From Metaphire vulgaris (taxonomy: Eukaryota; Annelida; Clitellata; Crassiclitellata; Megascolecidae), in assembly GCA_018105865.1 (NCBI GenBank), contig CM030862.1, positions 4,670,062 through 4,734,061 on the forward strand: a stretch of 64,000 bases of DNA, in the 5' to 3' direction. Both the position numbers and the translations under genes were made by a program. Below, one piece after another: positions 58,985 through 64,000 of the stretch (its first letter is position 1; every line of letters begins with the position of its first letter). Under the pieces are notes generated by a model. It saw only the letters and a list, made by a program, of their open reading frames with translations, was not told where the DNA came from and searched no databases.

Positions 58985-59160
58985 CAGTTGGGAGATTTAG
59001 GCCAATATAAGATAGTAAATCCCCGAAAGCGGACAAATCCATGCGCACAAAATTTTTAAACGCCAAGTGGCCTGTCGCTGTTAGTTCCTTGACAAGACTA
59101 TAGTCCATTGGTACGCACCGTTCACCTCCCTGCAACGTATCCAAGGTCTTACCCATGCAG
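58985..59160 (-). pseudogene. PIF/Harbinger-like nuclease fragment
   Basis: Minus-strand text FKNFVRMDLSAFGDLLSYIG resembles the 'Y..FLRM....F..LL..V' block at the start of Harbinger nucleases. It is short and without catalytic motifs, so the call is tentative. Confidence 0.45.
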
Positions 59161-59268
59161 ACATTTTTTCGATTTCATACTAATGTATAACGCATGTACT
59201 GATGTTAGTACAGCCAACATCATCATTCCCAAAAAAGACTAATTCCTCGTCTGCGCTACATCAACGAT

Positions 59269-60342
59269 ATCAAGGTGTTTTTAAGGAAAAACTACTAGGG
59301 GGTCGATTAAATACTTTTAAAATTCCGGATGAAAACTAATTTGGGCACTTCCCGATTTTAGTTTATTAATTGATTGATTGATCGAAATTTGCTTATTTCA
59401 ACTCAACTTATGACATACATAGACCTACATTTACCGTTAGTAACAATACTGATAATACCAATAATACTGAGCTCCAGTGAAGTAGCGAGGGGCAGCGGGG
59501 GCAAACCGCTTTTACCCTCTTTTTCCTGTTATGACTAGATTTTCCAATTCATTCTTTCCAATTAGATGTCCGAAAAATTCCAACTGTCGCTTTTTTATGG
59601 TTTGTAACAGTTTTCTTTTTACACCAAATGCTTTTGATGCTTCCTCATTGGTTAATTTTTCTGTCCATGAAATTTTTTGCATAGGCCTACGTCTGAGAAA
59701 CCACATCTCTGCAGCTTCCAGTTTCCTTTTTGTTGATTTTGTCAACGTCCATGTTTCTGACCCGTACATTAGAACTGCCCAAACATAGCCTAGTTTTGAA
59801 GAATTCTGAAATGTGTTGTTGTTGTAATGTGTTTATTTGTGAGGGTCTTTTTAAGTGAAGGCTGTCTTCGCCATGCCTTTTCTGGTTTCAACGTCCGTTT
59901 CACTTCTTCCATCGCTTGTGAAAATGCTTCCTAGATATTTTAACTTTGTTACCTGTTTTATTTCTATCCCCCTATATTGTAGTCTGCATCTAGGAATTAC
60001 TTTTTTATTATTACCATACAGTACGTCTTTTTGTATTTATTCTTAGTCCTTTTTTGCACTCTCTTCTATCACTCTGTCTAATAACCTTTGTAATTTTCTT
60101 TCTGTATCTGCCATTAGTGTGGTGTCATCTGCGTATCGTTCATTCCTCAGTTAGATTAACACAAGAAGTCATTACAAAAGCTAAAATATAATATGCTAAG
60201 CAGTGTTAGCCCAATAAAGAAAAACTAGGAATAAACTCTAGGAGGCCTTTTATGAAAGACGGACCGCCATAATTACTGTGGGGGCCAAGAACACAACTAG
60301 GGGCGGCCCCCGTAGTTTACATGTTAAAAAACACCATGAGCT
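59269..60342 (-). mobile_element. hAT element, GGTGTTTTTTAA ends, copy 2 (inverted)
   Basis: Left end CAAGGTGTTTTTAAGGAAA; right end, read inward, ATGGTGTTTTTTAACATGT. The arm types are swapped relative to 54863-56457, so this copy lies in reverse. It carries a longer RTE-like scrap on the minus strand (59512-59769: SETWTLTKSTKRKLEAAEMW, KKRQLEFFGHLIGK). The flanks do not match as a target duplication. Confidence 0.65.
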
Positions 60343-60593
60343 ATAGCTAGGTTATATGACTACTTCAGACTTTTCATACGATGCCTGGTGTGTATTCCTA
60401 TCGCTGCTGTGTTGGTCGTAGTACCGGTAATCCAATCTCTTCTCTGTCACTGTGTGTGTGCGCGCGCGCGCCATGTTTTGCAGATGTAGGCTACACATCC
60501 CTCAGACCCCAACCAGGAATCAGAGCTGACTGGTCCTTGCATCACGGACTCATATTTTAATCTACACTACAGTGTGCGGCTGTGCGCTAGAGC
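60343..60593. other. non-coding stretch
   Basis: 60545-60620 resembles, in reverse, 56086-56150 inside copy 1 of the hAT family. A (GC/TG)n run lies at about 60445-60470. No gene. Confidence 0.4.
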
Positions 60594-61260
60594 GTGATTC
60601 TGTGCGTCAGTTCGAAAGACTGCTCTTCTGAAGTCCGACGCCAAGATCGCCCAATTCAACCGCTAGCCGCCCACCACACCCATTTCTACCCCTCCGCATT
60701 CAACGTCAAGCAACCGATAAACCGACTGGTCCGACTCCTACACCGAGGTCAGCGACGGGTGCGGATCAGATTTAAATTCAAAGAGAAGCAGACACGGAGA
60801 ACGACACGCACAGATCAACGGATGCGGAAAGACGCAGATCAAACGACGCGGACAAAGGAAAGAAGAGGTCAACCAACGAACGGGCCGTACCCCCACCCTG
60901 ACAGATGCGAAACATTAATGACAGTTCAGACCCCACTGAATGAACAGAGAGAATAGCAACTGGAAACTACAGGCGTTTCCAATGGACTTTTTAGACGCTA
61001 TACTATGGGCTATAGTTATAGATTTATTTTTTAGTTATTGTTTTATCTTAAGAAAGGAGATGTCACGTGATAGATAACTGACGATATGGAGGCCACACCC
61101 ACTGGCCAATAGAGAACATTCGTATATAGCAATGTAGTAGTATTGTGGACAGTCACTCTCTGGACGTGAACCTGATTACATGCTTTATATCTTACGTGTC
61201 CCTAGCTCTATACCTTAGCTGTAGGCCTAAGAGTAGACTAGTACCTCGGCACACGTTATA
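60594..61260 (+). mobile_element. 3' end of a Gypsy element with 3' LTR
   Basis: A polypurine AAGAAAGGAGA precedes a 200-bp LTR (61061-61260, TGTCACGTGATAG...CACACGTTATA). About the last 100 bp match the LTR fragment at 54272-54371 on the other strand. The upstream open frame 60594-60956 is basic and may be a pol tail, but I cannot confirm that. The orientation is opposite to the related gag at 52688-54198. Confidence 0.72.
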
Positions 61261-61274
61261 TTCCCCTCTACGTA

Positions 61275-61590
61275 ACGCGACGTAACAAAACGTCAGACCT
61301 CCTAAAATATGACGTTACAACGGGCCGACCCCCCTTTTTTCGTCTTCCGAAAAGTCTTGACAAGCAAAAAAGGTCATCGTTGTATTTTTCCTCTCGAAAA
61401 AACATGACAAGAAAAAAAGGTTATGCTTGTATTTTTTCCTCTCCAAAATCCATGACAAGCAAAAAATGTCAAAGGTCATCACTTAATTTTTTGCGTTACG
61501 TCACATTTACGGAACCCCCCTGTCGTCACACTTCGTAACAAATGGTCGGACTCTCGTAACCGCGTTACGTAATCTATGGACGACCCCTTA
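61275..61590. mobile_element. MITE with three recurrent motifs
   Basis: Same family as 31326-31615, reversed (AACGGGCCGACCCCC; ATCTATGGACGACCCCTTA). It carries the motif at 61358-61378 and degenerate copies at 61404 and 61452. It abuts the LTR end, so the left boundary is uncertain. Confidence 0.6.
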
Positions 61591-61599
61591 TCATCATTT

Positions 61600-62622
61600 T
61601 CGAGACCATATACAAAATAGCAACCAAATACTTAAACATTGCTGTAAAGTGCTATGGAGAAAATATTTCTAATCTAAAATGTGCAGATGACGTCACCTTG
61701 CTTGCAGAATCTATGAAAGATCTACAAAATCTGACACACAAAGTCAATATCACGAGCCAAAGATTCGGCCTTACGATAAACGCAGCAAAAACTAAAACCA
61801 TGGTAGTCAGCAAAACAGGAGAAAAGAAAGATGCGATTAACTCTAGAAAGTACAGATATTGAACAGGACAAAAGCTTTACATATGTAGGACAAATAACAA
61901 GCAATGGCAATTAGGGTTTCCAGGTCCCTGTCTCAAAAATACCGGACACCAGTGTACTATAGGGTTACCAGATCTCCCGTATTTTATGGGAGCCCCCGTA
62001 TTTCAGCCTCAGTCTCCCACCTAATAATACTACTAATATTATTATTATTATAACTTGCTTGTTATCATAATATAAGGATTATGCTTGTAATATTGATTCA
62101 CTACATGCAGTGCATGTAGATTCAGTGCATTGGACAGTGTTGTTTATTGCTTTTTCCTGGACTATACTCCTGCGAAGAGGAAGTGAAAAGGAGAATAGCG
62201 ATAGGGAAAGAGGCATTCTATCAAAGAAAAGAACTGATGAGAGGAGGATTAGACAGAAACTTGAAGAAAAGACTTATCAAAACACTGATATTATGGAGCG
62301 TGACACTTTATGGATCGGAAACATGGACTCTAAGAGAAAAGAGGAAATAAAAAGACTAGAGGCCTTTGAAATGAGGTCTGGAGAAAAATGGAGAAGATCA
62401 GCTGGACATAACATAAGACAAACGAGGAAGTGCTGAACAGGTGGAGGAAAAGAAAGAGATGATCAACACAATAAGAAAAAGACAAAAGACCTGGATGGGA
62501 CATATAATGAGAGGAGACTCACTCCTAAGGAAAATAATAGAAGGACAACTAGAGGGGGAAAGACCAAAGAAAGACCACGAGAGATGCTACTTGACTGGAT
62601 GATGGAAAAGGACTATAACGAC
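61600..62622 (+). mobile_element. RTE-like LINE fragments
   Basis: CADDVTLLAESMKDLQNL and RFGLTINAAKTKTMVVSK (about 61680-61810), then RRIAIGKEAFYQRKELMRGG and TLYGSETWTLREK (62170-62350), then TIRKRQKTWMGHIMRGD. Frames are broken. 61925-62105 looks like an inserted repeat (TAGGGTTACCAGATCTCCCG). It is cut on the right by a piggyBac element at TTAA. Confidence 0.75.
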
Positions 62623-64000
62623 TTAACCCTAATCATACTAACATATTTCGCAACCTAATTATACTGAGTGGGGTCCAAAACGACCCCAATGAATTCCCAT
62701 GTTATTAATACAAACCTTACTATGATTTGGCTTACAACAAGTCTCTTCAGTATAAAAACAGTTGTTAAATGAGTCAAATTAATTATAAAAGACATAAATC
62801 AATGTCTTTTGTAGACCTATCTGGCCTGTTTATACCATAAAACTAAAAGATATAGTTTTTAGTCGTCATGAAAATTAACTTTCTAAAAATTGTAAATGTT
62901 TGCATAGATCATTCAATGCAACTGTCACACACAAATTCTTTATTGATAATCTGCATAATAGCTTATATGCAGCTGTCACGGACAAACTGCCTCTCACAAC
63001 TTCTTGTTGCTCTTTAGCTCTGCGCCCAGTATAAACTTGTCCTTTGAGTGGGTAACTTGTCTCCGAATCACATGGCCACCAGATTTTCACTCCATATTTG
63101 GCTGGTTTCCGGCAACAACCTCTATAAACAACCAACTGTTCATCAACGCACAGATCAGGCCATGGAATGAACATTTTAGGAAGTTGTGCTTGAAACATAT
63201 TCCAAATATCAGAAAACGCAGCTAATTTATCTGTAATCAGTCTTTCATCTCTAGTGTTCCTATTATCAAACCTCGTACACTCCAGTGTGGCCTGAAAACT
63301 ATCACGCAACATCACTGCTCTGAATATTGGCCTTCCTTCAGCATTTGACCACAGAGATAATACAGGCTCGAAGTTTAATTTCTGGATACCTGCTAAGATG
63401 CACAGACCGATTCAAGCATAAATCTCGGTTTCATCAACATCTTTCCACTCTTTAGGACTTTCAGGATGAAGATTCCAATCATAAATGCTCTTGTCACCTT
63501 CTCGATTGGTTTCTTGGACAACTTGAATAACAATTGACTGAGTAAGAAAAAGTCGAAAGGCTTCAGTAATACTGGAACATCGAGCTTCTGCTGTAATCAC
63601 GGCAGCCTGCCTTACAATAGTCTGTCCACCTCTTCTTCCCTGAGCTGGCTGTGTCTTTATCCTCACAGTGCCATCTTTACCAAGTAAAGTATCATTATCA
63701 TCATCTCCTAGAGCATTGGTGGCTATGCCACTGTCTCTCTCTATTCGACCTCTACCTCTTCCACGGCCTCTGCCTTTTCCACAACCTCTGCCTCGCTCTG
63801 TCTCTTTGTTGTTTCAACGACCTCATAATGCTCCTCTTCTGTCAGATTCTTGTTTATTAGGAATTCAAACATTCTCCACTTCAGAATCACTTGCAGTTTC
63901 AGTGTCCGGTATATCAGAAACTCAGATACATGATCTTGATCTTCACCTGAGTTCGTTTCTGGATCGCTAAAGTCACTTTCATCTGTACTAGAATCTTTCT
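62623..64000 (-). mobile_element. piggyBac-like transposon, runs off window
   Basis: TTAA at 62623-62626 followed by CCCTAATCATAC is a piggyBac-type target and end. On the minus strand the transposase is recognisable: FEPVLSLWSNAEGRPIFRA, FDNRNTRDERLITDKLAAFS, CVDEQLVVYRGCC and KPAKYGVKIWWPCDSETSY, QVYTGRRAKEQ. The usual segment after RGRC is shortened, and the C-terminal T(D)NFF-type motif is degraded. 63412-63970 contains N-terminal pieces with many stops. A relic. Confidence 0.85.

Noticed and set aside
60594..60956. Basic 120-codon ORF as a host gene
   Set aside because: It sits directly before a polypurine tract and LTR, so it is more likely a degenerate element tail; its identity is unproven.

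Overview
The window is animal nuclear DNA, probably from an invertebrate. It has spliced genes with GT-AG introns (one about 10.3 kb long), long non-coding stretches, microsatellites, Pol III-type SINEs and many eukaryotic transposon families. Telomere-like motifs here are TTAGGG-type rather than arthropod TTAGG. I cannot name the species. Only two host genes are supported: the last coding exon of a Wnt4-type gene (9943-10413, +) and a complete five-exon REEP5/6-type gene (32432-46469, +). Almost everything else is mobile DNA, layered by repeated nesting.

Layout. 1-9.9 kb: hAT-type MITEs and minus-strand CR1/L2-like LINE pieces (1.9-5.9 kb). 9.9-10.4 kb: Wnt4 exon. 10.7-17.2 kb: LINE 3' ends, a 5S rRNA-derived SINE, a tRNA-derived SINE and hAT MITEs with 8-bp target duplications. 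17.9-26.2 kb: LINE mosaic (L2/CR1-like and RTE-like) with two inserts flanked by 61- and 69-bp direct repeats. 26.2-29.4 kb: a decayed Ty3/Gypsy element. 29.4-32.2 kb: more hAT elements and SINEs, one hAT ending about 200 bp before the REEP5 start codon. 32.4-47.8 kb: the REEP5 gene. Its second intron holds a hAT element that itself carries a smaller hAT MITE and a young Ty3/Gypsy element with two identical 218-bp LTRs. 48-50.2 kb: a hAT carrying a SINE and a second, BED-finger hAT. 50.3-52.7 kb: a CMC-like DNA transposon with a decayed, unusual transposase, inserted in a Gypsy gag. 53-64 kb: further hATs (one family in two opposite copies), a nearly intact CR1-like LINE, a Gypsy 3' end, RTE pieces and a piggyBac relic running off the right edge.

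Nothing indicates an operon-like functional system. The structure of interest is the transposon community. About 17 hAT-type insertions keep recognisable 8-bp target duplications. A core of about 20 nt, GACAAGCAAAAAAGGTCATC, recurs roughly 18 times inside at least nine MITE-like insertions with different ends, and I did not find it in the genes, LTR elements or LINEs. The young Gypsy element has a candidate -1 frameshift heptamer inside its Gag zinc-knuckle region. Single-base homopolymer indels break otherwise intact element ORFs and may be consensus errors.
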